Assembly (NCBI GenBank): GCA_012798455.1 | Contig: JAAZNC010000004.1 | Location: forward strand, 1 to 64,000 | Reading direction: 5' to 3' | DNA length: 64,000 nt | DNA from: Chloroflexota bacterium | GTDB taxonomy: Bacteria > Chloroflexota > Anaerolineae > Anaerolineales > Anaerolineaceae | Shown: piece by piece, positions 52,393-60,889 of the stretch | How the letters are laid out: each line of letters opens with the position of its first letter | Numbering within the stretch: the stretch's first letter is position 1 | The notes under the pieces: generated by a model | The model's input: the letters and a program-made list of their open reading frames with translations, nothing else | Told to the model about the DNA's origin: nothing | Databases searched by the model: none | Position numbers and translations under genes: made by a program

Positions 52393-55149
52393 CTACTTGG
52401 ATTTCTTGGGCGAGTATTTCAATGCCACATGTGCGGCTGCCAGTCTGGCAACGGGCACGCGGAAAGGCGAGCAACTAACATAGTTCTGTCCAATGGTATG
52501 GCAAAACTCAATGGAAGCCGGATCGCCACCATGTTCACCACAGATACCTACTTCCAGGTTGACACGGGTTTCACGCCCTGCTTTCACTGCACTGCGCATC
52601 AAAGCGCCTACCCCATCCTGATCAATGGTCTGGAAGGGATTCTTGGGCAGAATCCCTTTTTCAATGTAAGTGACAAGGAAGTTGCGTTCTGCATCATCAC
52701 GGCTGTATCCGAACGTCATCTGGGTCAGGTCATTGGTACCGAAGGAGAAAAATTCAGCCACTTCTGCAATTTCCTTGGCGGTAACAGCAGCACGCGGAAT
52801 TTCGATCATGGTACCGAATTTATAAGTGAAATCAACGCTTTTTTCCTTCATGACGGTTTTGGCAATCTCAACCAAACGTGGTTGGATAACCTTGAGTTCG
52901 TTCACATGTCCTGTCAGAGGAATCATGACTTCGGGGTGCACCACCACCCCTTTGAGGGTCATATTAGCAGCTGCTTCGAAAATAGCACGTACCTGCATTT
53001 CAACGATCTCAGGCATGACAATACTGAGCCTGACACCACGCAGCCCCATCATGGGGTTGGATTCATGCATACCACGAACACTAGCCAGTAAAGTTTCTTT
53101 TTCTTCCAGCCCCTTGGTTTCCCCCGTGACACGCATGGTAATCACCTCTTCCAGCAGGGTTTCTTCGGAAGGCAGGAATTCATGCAACGGCGGGTCAATC
53201 AGGCGAATGATGACGGGATAACCATCCATCGCTTCAAACAGCCCTTCGAAATCTGAGCGCTGGTAAGGTAGTAATTCATCCAGAGCTTTGGTTCGTTCTT
53301 CGGATGTCTTGGCAAGGATCATGCGCTGCACAATGGGAAGACGGACCTGTTCAAAGAACATGTGCTCAGTGCGGCACAAGCCAATCCCCTTGGCACCGTA
53401 TGAACGTGCACGACGAGCATCCTGGGGATAATCGGCGTTAGCCCACACCTGCAGCCCACGGGTTGGCCAGCCCTGCGGAGCGGTGCGAATGGCATCTTGT
53501 GCGCAAATTTCATCTGCCCATGAAAGCAATGTCATCAAATCAGTTTGCTCTTCCAGAGATGGAGCGGTTGTTTCAAGCTTGCCCACAAAAGCATCACCTG
53601 AACCACCATCAATGGAGATCCATTCGCCTTCTTTGACAAGCTTACCGTCGGCTTCCATCTCGCGCTTGTCCAAATCAATTTTGACAGAAGAAGCTCCCAC
53701 CACACAAGGTACACCAAACTGGCGAGCGACCACCGCTGCGTGCGAGGTAGCGCCACCTTCACTGGTGAGGATACCCTTGGCAGCCAGCATACCATGTACA
53801 TCATCGGGTTTGGTGAAGGGGCGGACCATGATAACATCCTGTCCTTTTTCCTTCGCCATTTTTTCAGCAGTGTCGGCATCAAAATAGATCTGCCCGACTG
53901 CCGCACCCGGGGAGGCATCCACGCCTTTGGCAAAGAATCTACCATCAGCATGCGCCTGTTTCATAGTATCACCCAAGAACTGGGGATGAAGCAGGGTATC
54001 GACTTGTCCGGGAGTTACACGCAGAACTGCTTCCTCTTTAGAGATCAATTCCTCATTCACCATATCGACAGCGATCTTCACTGCTGCACTGGCGGTGCGT
54101 TTTCCATCACGAGTCTGCAACATCCACAGCTTGCCATTTTCAACGGTGAACTCGACATCCTGCATATTGCGATAATGTTTTTCCAAATTGGCAACAATTT
54201 CAAGGAATTGTTTATTCGCCTCCGGAAGTTTTTCACCCATATTTTGGATCTTTTCAGTATTGCGAATTCCGGCTACCACATCTTCACCCTGTGCATTCAG
54301 CAGGTACTCGCCATACAATACTTTTTCACCAGTAGAAGGATTGCGAGTGAAAGCCACACCCGTACCGGAATTCCACCCCATATTCCCAAATACCATGGTC
54401 ACAACATTGACAGCAGTACCCAGATCATCTGGGATATCAGTAGCTTTGCGGTAATCAATAGCACGTTTGCTGTTCCATGATTTGAACACAGCTTCGGTTG
54501 CTAATTTGATCTGTTCCAGCGGATCTTGAGGAAAATCGAAACCCTTGGCATCTTTGGTAACTTTTTTAAATTTTTCAACCAACTCCTTTAATCCTGCTGC
54601 ATCCAGGTCAGTGTCAGAATTGGCTTTCTTTTCTTTTTTAAGATCTATGAGAACATCTTCAAAGGCATCATCTGAGATCCCTAAAACTACTGAACCGAAC
54701 ATGGAGATCAAGCGTCGATAAGCATCATAGACAAAACGCTCATTCTCGGTCAACGCAACCATGCCCTTGGCAGTTTCATCATTCAGCCCGATGTTCAAGA
54801 CGGTATCCATCATACCCGGCATGGACATCTTGGCGCCAGAACGGCAAGAAACCAACAAAGGATTGATTGGATTTCCAAATTCCTTGCCGGATGCTTTCTC
54901 AACGACCTTAAGCGCATCGACCATTTGCTCCCACATATCTTCGGGAAATTTACCCCCATTGGCAAGATAGGCATTGCACCCTTCAGTTGTTACTGTAAAA
55001 AACGGTGGAACAGGGACTCCAATACGGGTCATTTCTGCCATATTGGCACCTTTTCCACCCAGCAAAGCACGTACGCCATCCCAATCACCAGCGTATTTTT
55101 CGGCTTCGGCTACTTCATTGAAAAGGTACACCCACTTTTTATCTGACAT
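52393..55149 (-). CDS. ppdK: Pyruvate, phosphate dikinase
   Basis: PPDK interconverts pyruvate, ATP and Pi with PEP, AMP and PPi, and can drive gluconeogenesis or PPi-linked glycolysis. The 918-residue protein has the ATP-grasp domain ('GGKGANMAEM', 'LVSCRSGAKMSMPGMMDTVLN'), the phospho-His domain 'GGATSHAAVVARQFGVPCVVG' and the C-terminal TIM barrel with the catalytic Cys in 'CGEHGGDP'. The length is slightly above the usual ~880. The start ATG has GGAGGT nine bases upstream. PEP formation from pyruvate suits an anaerobe oxidising lactate, as a lactate permease is nearby. Confidence 0.97.
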   Translation of the reverse strand: MSDKKWVYLFNEVAEAEKYAGDWDGVRALLGGKGANMAEMTRIGVPVPPFFTVTTEGCNAYLANGGKFPEDMWEQMVDALKVVEKASGKEFGNPINPLLVSCRSGAKMSMPGMMDTVLNIGLNDETAKGMVALTENERFVYDAYRRLISMFGSVVLGISDDAFEDVLIDLKKEKKANSDTDLDAAGLKELVEKFKKVTKDAKGFDFPQDPLEQIKLATEAVFKSWNSKRAIDYRKATDIPDDLGTAVNVVTMVFGNMGWNSGTGVAFTRNPSTGEKVLYGEYLLNAQGEDVVAGIRNTEKIQNMGEKLPEANKQFLEIVANLEKHYRNMQDVEFTVENGKLWMLQTRDGKRTASAAVKIAVDMVNEELISKEEAVLRVTPGQVDTLLHPQFLGDTMKQAHADGRFFAKGVDASPGAAVGQIYFDADTAEKMAKEKGQDVIMVRPFTKPDDVHGMLAAKGILTSEGGATSHAAVVARQFGVPCVVGASSVKIDLDKREMEADGKLVKEGEWISIDGGSGDAFVGKLETTAPSLEEQTDLMTLLSWADEICAQDAIRTAPQGWPTRGLQVWANADYPQDARRARSYGAKGIGLCRTEHMFFEQVRLPIVQRMILAKTSEERTKALDELLPYQRSDFEGLFEAMDGYPVIIRLIDPPLHEFLPSEETLLEEVITMRVTGETKGLEEKETLLASVRGMHESNPMMGLRGVRLSIVMPEIVEMQVRAIFEAAANMTLKGVVVHPEVMIPLTGHVNELKVIQPRLVEIAKTVMKEKSVDFTYKFGTMIEIPRAAVTAKEIAEVAEFFSFGTNDLTQMTFGYSRDDAERNFLVTYIEKGILPKNPFQTIDQDGVGALMRSAVKAGRETRVNLEVGICGEHGGDPASIEFCHTIGQNYVSCSPFRVPVARLAAAHVALKYSPKKSK

Positions 55150-55337
55150 TGTTACCTCCAGAGATAATAATTACTATATTTTGAATAAAACGCATTAAGC
55201 TTCAATTTTACCATAGGCGTGATTTTCAATTTTGTGAATACACAAGATAACCATTTATTAATGATTCTCTTATAGAAATTGAATTCGATGAGAAACAACC
55301 AAAACATTTAAATCCAACTCCAATGGACATACTTTGT

Positions 55338-55343
55338 TATAAT
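55338..55343 (+). promoter_or_regulatory. -10 element of leaderless nagA
   Basis: A perfect TATAAT is followed by six bases and the ATG at 55350. This lies inside the longer ORF reading (ATG 55323), which it argues against. Confidence 0.55.
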
Positions 55344-55349
55344 TCAGAC

Positions 55350-56507
55350 ATGTCCACAACCATCACACATGCCAATATATTCACCCCGGACGAGATATTG
55401 ACCGATCATAGTATTGAGGTCGAAAATGGGGTCATCACGGAAGTTCATCCCACCGGTAATTCGGAAATAGAATCAAAAAAGGATGTCATCAACGCACGAG
55501 GAATGCTGGTAACACCCGGTTTAATTGATATTCACATCCATGGTGAGATGGGGGCTGACAGCATGGATGCTACTTTAGATGCTTATAACACCATCAGTAC
55601 ATATTTGTGTGAACATGGTGTCACCTCATTCCTGGCAACCACTGTCACTTCTGATGAAACGAACATCTCATCTGCGTTAAAGATGATAAGACAGACAATG
55701 GATAAAGTGACGGGAGCTCAGATGTTGGGAGCGCATGTAGAAGGTCCTTACATTAACATTGCTTACAAAGGCGCTCAGAATCCAGCTTATTTCCGCTCGC
55801 CACAAAAAGCAGAATACAAGGCATGGGCTGAAACCGGGGTAGTCAAGCTGATCACTATTGCGCCCGAATTGGATGGCATGGATGAATTCATTCGTTTTTG
55901 TGTAGATCACAATATTGAACTAGCCATCGGGCACAGCCAAGCGACTTACGAGCAGGTCTTGCATGCCGCCGATCTTGGAGCCAAGCAAGCCACCCACCTT
56001 TTCAATGGTATGCTAGGATTACATCACCGCGAACCCGGCACCGTTGGAGGAGTGCTAGCAGACAAACGGATCTATGCGCAGATCATCGTAGATGGCGTGC
56101 ATCTTCACCCAGCCATCGTAAAATTGGTCACACAGGTCAAGGGCATTGACCATACTATTTTGATCTCAGATGCCATGCGGGCAACCGGACTTGACAATGG
56201 GAAATATGATCTCGGTGGACAGGAAGTGAGCGTAATGGATGGGGTTGCCAGGATTGCAAATGGAGCACTAGCAGGCAGCACACTAACGCTGGACAAAGCC
56301 ATTCAAAATACCATGTCATTCACCGGACTTGATTTTCAGCAAATCTTACCGATGGCGACGCGGGTCCCTGCCCAAGCGCTGCATTGGGATGATCACAAAG
56401 GTGCAATCAAAGCTGGTTTTGACGCTGATATCACTTTTTTCACCCCAGCGCATGAAGTTGTAGCCAGCATGGTCGCCGGAAAAATGGTTTTCAATAAACA
56501 TTTCTAA
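55350..56507 (+). CDS. nagA: N-acetylglucosamine-6-phosphate deacetylase
   Basis: A 385-residue amidohydrolase that deacetylates GlcNAc-6-P in amino-sugar and cell-wall recycling. Metal and catalytic residues: 'DIHIHG', Glu in 'LGAHVEGPYIN', His in 'IGHSQAT', His in 'ATHLFNGM' and Asp in 'LISDAM'. The start is ATG 55350, leaderless; upstream ATG 55323 would put a TATAAT within the gene. No nagB is adjacent, so the next step is encoded elsewhere. Confidence 0.92.
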   Translation: MSTTITHANIFTPDEILTDHSIEVENGVITEVHPTGNSEIESKKDVINARGMLVTPGLIDIHIHGEMGADSMDATLDAYNTISTYLCEHGVTSFLATTVTSDETNISSALKMIRQTMDKVTGAQMLGAHVEGPYINIAYKGAQNPAYFRSPQKAEYKAWAETGVVKLITIAPELDGMDEFIRFCVDHNIELAIGHSQATYEQVLHAADLGAKQATHLFNGMLGLHHREPGTVGGVLADKRIYAQIIVDGVHLHPAIVKLVTQVKGIDHTILISDAMRATGLDNGKYDLGGQEVSVMDGVARIANGALAGSTLTLDKAIQNTMSFTGLDFQQILPMATRVPAQALHWDDHKGAIKAGFDADITFFTPAHEVVASMVAGKMVFNKHF

Positions 56508-56586
56508 TTTTTCCGCTTTCCGGAAATAAATAATAGAAGCTATGATTGATTGTGATTCATTTTAAACATTTCCTCATAATTCCATT

Positions 56587-56592
56587 TATAAT
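56587..56592 (+). promoter_or_regulatory. -10 element before lactate permease gene
   Basis: A perfect TATAAT sits 30 nt before the lctP ATG, giving a 5' leader of about 23 nt that contains the AAGGA ribosome-binding site. The -35 is not clear. Confidence 0.4.
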
Positions 56593-56621
56593 CTCTTCCA
56601 ATTTACCCGTAAGGAAAAACC

Positions 56622-58190
56622 ATGCAATTAAACCTATTTACCTGGCTGCTATCGTTGTCTCCACTAGTTTTATTCCTGTTCTTAATGACCGGAAAGAAAT
56701 GGAGCGGTAGCAAAGCCGGCTTTTTTAGTTGGATATATACATTGCTTATTGCAATCATCTTTTTTGGCGCCAATCTGCCATTGATCGGGTACGCTCATTT
56801 CAAAGTTGTCTTTCTGGCAGGCGATGTACTTTTGATCATCTGGATGGCATTATTATTCTTCCATATTTCTAATTACGCAGGCGCCATCACAGTGATCGGA
56901 GATGCGCTTGCCAATCTGACCGGCAACACCATCATCCAAACCCTGTTACTCTCCTGGTTATTCTCCTCTTTTTTGCAGGGACTGGGCGGATTTGGGGTAC
57001 CAGTGGCAGTGACCGCCCCTTTATTAATTGGGTTGGGCATCAATCCCATTGATGCAGTGGTAATGGCAAGCATCGGTCATGGTTGGGCTGTTACTTTTGG
57101 TTCAATGGGATCTTCTTTCCAGACCATGATGGCATTAAGTGGTTTTTCCGGTTATGTTCTCGCCCCTGATACGACAGTTCTGTTGGGTGGGGCAGCCATT
57201 ATCAGCGGTTTATTGATCGCATATATCCAAGGCGGATACAAAGCCGTACTAAAGAATCTTCCATTTATTTTCATTATGGGTGCCATTTTAGGAACGGTGC
57301 AGTATTTGCTCGCCACGCAGGGTTTATGGTCAGTTGCAGCAACCGGAGCAGCCATGGTGGCACTCATTGCAGCATTTCTATTGATCAAATTCCGAATCAT
57401 AGGAAATAGAAAAGACAATCCGTCCAGCAATCTTGATAAAGAGAAAATTACCGATCCATCCAAGCCATCGCTGCTACTTTCTGCCAGCGTTTATCTTATC
57501 CTGGTCTTATTATCCTTTGCGATCAAGTTGATCACTCCTTTAGGTGATTTCTTAGAGCAGGTCAAACTCACCTATCCATTTCCCGAGATCATCTCCAATT
57601 TGGGCTGGACCACCGTTGCAGAAGCCGGACGTGTCATTACCATATTCACCCACCCCAGCATGATCCTTTTGTTAGCTTCGATCGTTGCTTACATACTCTT
57701 CTCACAGAAGCATTTTTTAAGCAAGGATAATAGTACAAAGATCATTTCCAGTGTCATCAAAAGCGGGACAAAAACCAGCACTGCTATTCTTTTCACCGTC
57801 AGCATTGCCGTGATCATGAGCCACACCGGAATGATCCACATTTTGGCAGAGGGGCTCAGTCACCTGGTAAGTGCTAATTTGTATCCTGCGCTCACTCCTT
57901 TCATCGGTGCATTGGGAGCATTCATCTCCGGCAGCAATAACAATTCGAACATTCTTTTCACCAATTTGCACATGCAAACCGCACAATTGATGGGATTGGA
58001 CGTAACCCTGATCCTGGCTGCCCAATCAGCCGGTGGGGCAGTGGGCAGTATCTTTGCACCCGCCAAGGTCATTGTAGGATGTTCGACAGTGGGTCTGGCA
58101 GGAAAAGAAGGACAAGTAATCGGAAAAGTAATAAAATATGGAATGATTCTGGTTGCAGCAAGCGCTGTTCTAACTATGATGATGATCTAA
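56622..58190 (+). CDS. L-lactate permease family transporter
   Basis: A 522-residue LctP-type proton-coupled carboxylate importer with about 13 membrane segments. Marks include 'FLQGLGGFGVPVAVTAPLLIGLG', 'IGHGWAVTFGSMG' and 'GALGAFISGSNNNSNILF'. It likely brings in L-lactate or glycolate. AAGGAAA precedes ATG 56622. No lactate dehydrogenase is adjacent; the nearby ppdK could take up pyruvate derived from lactate. Confidence 0.9.
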   Translation: MQLNLFTWLLSLSPLVLFLFLMTGKKWSGSKAGFFSWIYTLLIAIIFFGANLPLIGYAHFKVVFLAGDVLLIIWMALLFFHISNYAGAITVIGDALANLTGNTIIQTLLLSWLFSSFLQGLGGFGVPVAVTAPLLIGLGINPIDAVVMASIGHGWAVTFGSMGSSFQTMMALSGFSGYVLAPDTTVLLGGAAIISGLLIAYIQGGYKAVLKNLPFIFIMGAILGTVQYLLATQGLWSVAATGAAMVALIAAFLLIKFRIIGNRKDNPSSNLDKEKITDPSKPSLLLSASVYLILVLLSFAIKLITPLGDFLEQVKLTYPFPEIISNLGWTTVAEAGRVITIFTHPSMILLLASIVAYILFSQKHFLSKDNSTKIISSVIKSGTKTSTAILFTVSIAVIMSHTGMIHILAEGLSHLVSANLYPALTPFIGALGAFISGSNNNSNILFTNLHMQTAQLMGLDVTLILAAQSAGGAVGSIFAPAKVIVGCSTVGLAGKEGQVIGKVIKYGMILVAASAVLTMMMI

Positions 58191-58208
58191 TTTATCTGTT
58201 GGTGAAAA

Positions 58209-58616
58209 ATGAAAAAATCTACCCTTATACTGCTTCCCATCCTTGTCATGGTGGCGTGCAGTCCAAAACCAGTTGAGATTCCTGAAAACTTTCAGGAGAT
58301 AAGCGTGCCGATGGCACAAAATATATTCATCAGTTTGGAAAATGGCGATTATCAGACTTTCCGAAAAGACTTTGATGAAAAGATGGCTGCTTCGATAGAT
58401 GAAAGCACTTTTACCAGTATGCAATCCATGACGGTAGAACGCATGGGCACCTTCCAAAATATCACATACCAGCAGACCACTTATGAAGAGGGCTACCTTA
58501 TCACTTATTACGAGGTAGATTTCAGTGACGGCAACTTCACCTTACGTCTGGTTCATGAACCCCAGTCGCCCTATATGATTGCAGGTTTCTGGTTCCCCGA
58601 TTTTCCCACTGAATAA
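58209..58616 (+). CDS. DUF3887-type lipoprotein
   Basis: A 135-residue lipoprotein with signal peptide and lipobox 'VMVAC' (Cys near residue 18). The mature part resembles the NTF2-like DUF3887 fold ('MAQNIFISLENGDYQTFRKDFDEKM...MTVERMGTFQNI'). It follows the lactate permease by 18 bp and may be co-transcribed. No binding partner is apparent. Confidence 0.72.
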   Translation: MKKSTLILLPILVMVACSPKPVEIPENFQEISVPMAQNIFISLENGDYQTFRKDFDEKMAASIDESTFTSMQSMTVERMGTFQNITYQQTTYEEGYLITYYEVDFSDGNFTLRLVHEPQSPYMIAGFWFPDFPTE

Positions 58617-58621
58617 AAAAT

Positions 58622-58643
58622 AGAGGAGAACCCTCCGTTTTTA
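58622..58643 (+). terminator. Possible terminator of lipoprotein gene
   Basis: GGAG and CTCC pair over 4 bp around AACC, with GTTTTTATA behind. The stem is short, so the call is tentative. It lies between convergent genes. Confidence 0.4.
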
Positions 58644-59816
58644 TATCAAGCCGGTTAAATCGGGCTTATTCACCCATTTTTGTTCTTTTATAATTGCCCT
58701 TGCAACGTCGAGTTTATTCCATATGTTCCAGAGCAAAATACCTTTAATGATATTTTCCTGGCTGTAATAAAGGACCCCTTTTTTATACGGCTCATACCAG
58801 ATCGTATGGGTGTCTAAATGCGCATCGATCAAACCGACTGCCTCATAACCGATATCAAAGAGATCTGAATAAAACATGGGAAGATAATCGTACTCAAGAT
58901 TAGCCCCTGCCATATTCTCTCCGGCAATTTGACCCATATGTTCAGCATTATCAATATGTTCAAGGCGAATGGTTTTATCCAAAGCCGGTGAATGAAAAGC
59001 AGCAACATCCCCTGCAGCGAATATATCTGGCTGGGAAGTTTCGAGGTAGGAATTCACATGAATTCCATTCGAGATTGTAATACCAGCTTTTTCCGCTAAC
59101 TGCGATTGAGGGCTGACACCTACACCGGCAATGACTCCATCTACCACAATATCCTGCCCGGAAGCCGGGATAATTCGATGGGATCCATCATCTTGTTTTT
59201 CAATCTCTTTTACCGGTTGATTTGTGTACAGCTGTACACCTTTAGCCTGGTAATATCCATTCAGGTATTGAACGATATCAGGTGGAAAGACCGTCCAACC
59301 TATCCCCGCTCCAGCCTCGATCTGTACCACCTGTTTCTTGTTCATTGCCAGGGCTGCCGTAATTTCCGATCCGATAAAACCTGCCCCGATCACGGCAAAG
59401 CGATCATGGGTTTCTGTCATTTCACGTAGTTTCAGATAATCAGAATATTGCCGATAGTACATAATGTCCGGATCAGAAAATGGGAGCCGGCGTGGCGCAA
59501 CACCGGTTGCAATGAGTAGTTTTTTATATTGAAAATCCTGTCCATCCGCTATCTTCACCAGTTTTCCCTGAGGATTCAGATCGACCACCCTATGATCAAC
59601 CAGAACCGTGACATTTTCATCTTCCAGTTTCAACCATATCTTATCCAGGGGAGTATCTTTCCACAAGCCTTTAGACAGAGGCGGACGTTTATATAGTGCA
59701 AATTTCTCATCACTCAGAACTGCAATCGAGCTCTGTTTGTCGTGTTGGCGAATTCCTTGTATGGCTGCATAAGCTGTGCTGCCACCGCCAATGATAAGAT
59801 ATGTAAATTTATTCAT
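58641..59816 (-). CDS. NAD(P)/FAD-dependent oxidoreductase
   Basis: A 391-residue pyridine-nucleotide disulfide oxidoreductase-fold flavoprotein. The FAD-binding Rossmann 'IIGGGSTAYAAIQG', the NAD motif 'FAVIGAGFIGSEITAAL' near 145 and 'DIFAAGDVAAF' near 275 are visible. It lacks a redox-active CxxC, so it resembles ferredoxin or rubredoxin reductases and the reductases of hydroxylating dioxygenases. The start is ATG 59816 with AGAAGGA upstream. The electron partner is unknown; no ferredoxin or rubredoxin gene is adjacent. Confidence 0.85.
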   Translation of the reverse strand: MNKFTYLIIGGGSTAYAAIQGIRQHDKQSSIAVLSDEKFALYKRPPLSKGLWKDTPLDKIWLKLEDENVTVLVDHRVVDLNPQGKLVKIADGQDFQYKKLLIATGVAPRRLPFSDPDIMYYRQYSDYLKLREMTETHDRFAVIGAGFIGSEITAALAMNKKQVVQIEAGAGIGWTVFPPDIVQYLNGYYQAKGVQLYTNQPVKEIEKQDDGSHRIIPASGQDIVVDGVIAGVGVSPQSQLAEKAGITISNGIHVNSYLETSQPDIFAAGDVAAFHSPALDKTIRLEHIDNAEHMGQIAGENMAGANLEYDYLPMFYSDLFDIGYEAVGLIDAHLDTHTIWYEPYKKGVLYYSQENIIKGILLWNIWNKLDVARAIIKEQKWVNKPDLTGLI

Positions 59817-59843
59817 GATCCTTCTCTCTTTGTTGGCTACCAT

Positions 59844-60022
59844 TGTAGAGCCAGTATGCCCATTTTTTTATAAATGAATTGTTAGACTGCTTTCAACCAA
59901 TGAGAAAGAGCATTTCATAAGATCATCAGACAGATCTTCACCCAAGAAATTAGACAGCTATACAAAGTATTTCATCCTGGCATGCGGTAAAATCACATCA
60001 TGAATGCTAGAAAGAGGTACAA
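59844..60022. other. Intergenic region before S49 peptidase
   Basis: No gene is supported. It contains a TAAAAT hexamer at 59988-59993, six bases before an out-of-frame ATG (60000) heading a 26-codon ORF; the S49 gene begins 23 nt further on with AGAGG upstream. Confidence 0.4.
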
Positions 60023-60889
60023 ATGGACGATTCAAACAGTGCCCCAAAAGAACATAAAAGCATTTGGTCGATCTTGTTAGTCTTCATTCTGCCACTACTC
60101 ATCGGATTAATCGTCGCAGCTTTCATTCCCAAACCGGTCATCGGAATCATTTCTATCAGGGATGAAATTGATACCAAGATGTCATTGAGAGTGATCAAAG
60201 AAATTGATTATGCTCGTACCCATCCGGAGATCAAAGCGGTTGTCCTTATCCTGGATAGTCCCGGTGGAACCATCAATGATACAGAATCGATCTACCTGGA
60301 ATTGATGAAATTACGAGAGACCAAACCTGTTGTAACCATGGTAGAAGGGCTTTCAGCCAGTGGATCATTCTATCTCTCAATGGGGAGCGATTACATCGTC
60401 TCGAACCCATCGGCACGAGTAGGAAACGTGGGGGTAATTGGCACACTGCCATCTCTCCCGCTAGTATTGGAAGAGACCATTTCCAGCGGTCCTTATAAGC
60501 TCTTCGGCAATCCGCGCGAAGAATATACCCGCTTCATCGAATTAATCAAGGAGAACTTTTACCAGGTGGTAGCCTTAGGAAGAGGAGAACGTTTAAAACT
60601 CAGTGAGGCACAAGTGCTGCGGGGAGAACTCTATCCTGCCAGTGAAGCGGTCAAACATGGGTTGATCGATGAAGTGGCAGCGCGCAGCCATGCCATCGAA
60701 AAAGCTGCTCAGCTTGCCCACATCGCTCATTATGAGCTGGTCGATATCACTGACGCATTAGCTGAGGAAAAGGTGAGAGAAGCCTCTACTTTCTTTCTAT
60801 TGGATGAAAATGGTGTATCCACCGGTTACCCCAGAGAAGCTGGGATTTATCTTCTATATATTCCCAACTTCGGGAGCGAAATCCCATGA
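60023..60889 (+). CDS. S49 family (SppA-like) peptidase
   Basis: A 288-residue single-domain SppA/S49 protein. One N-terminal membrane helix ('WSILLVFILPLLIGLIVAAF') is followed by the ClpP-crotonase-type domain, with the substrate loop 'LDSPGGT', Ser nucleophile in 'ASGSFYL' (near 114) and a candidate general base Lys in 'SGPYKLFGNP'. S49 enzymes degrade signal peptides and membrane-released fragments. The catalytic domain should lie outside the cytoplasm. It is coupled to the following DUF4350 gene by an ATGA overlap. Confidence 0.85.
   Translation: MDDSNSAPKEHKSIWSILLVFILPLLIGLIVAAFIPKPVIGIISIRDEIDTKMSLRVIKEIDYARTHPEIKAVVLILDSPGGTINDTESIYLELMKLRETKPVVTMVEGLSASGSFYLSMGSDYIVSNPSARVGNVGVIGTLPSLPLVLEETISSGPYKLFGNPREEYTRFIELIKENFYQVVALGRGERLKLSEAQVLRGELYPASEAVKHGLIDEVAARSHAIEKAAQLAHIAHYELVDITDALAEEKVREASTFFLLDENGVSTGYPREAGIYLLYIPNFGSEIP

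Noticed and set aside
55323-55349. nagA start at ATG 55323
   Set aside because: The extension contains a TATAAT promoter element and lacks similarity to NagA proteins.
59988-60080. Leaderless 26-codon ORF at 60000 as a gene
   Set aside because: Too short and out of frame with the downstream gene; kept only as a possible leader.
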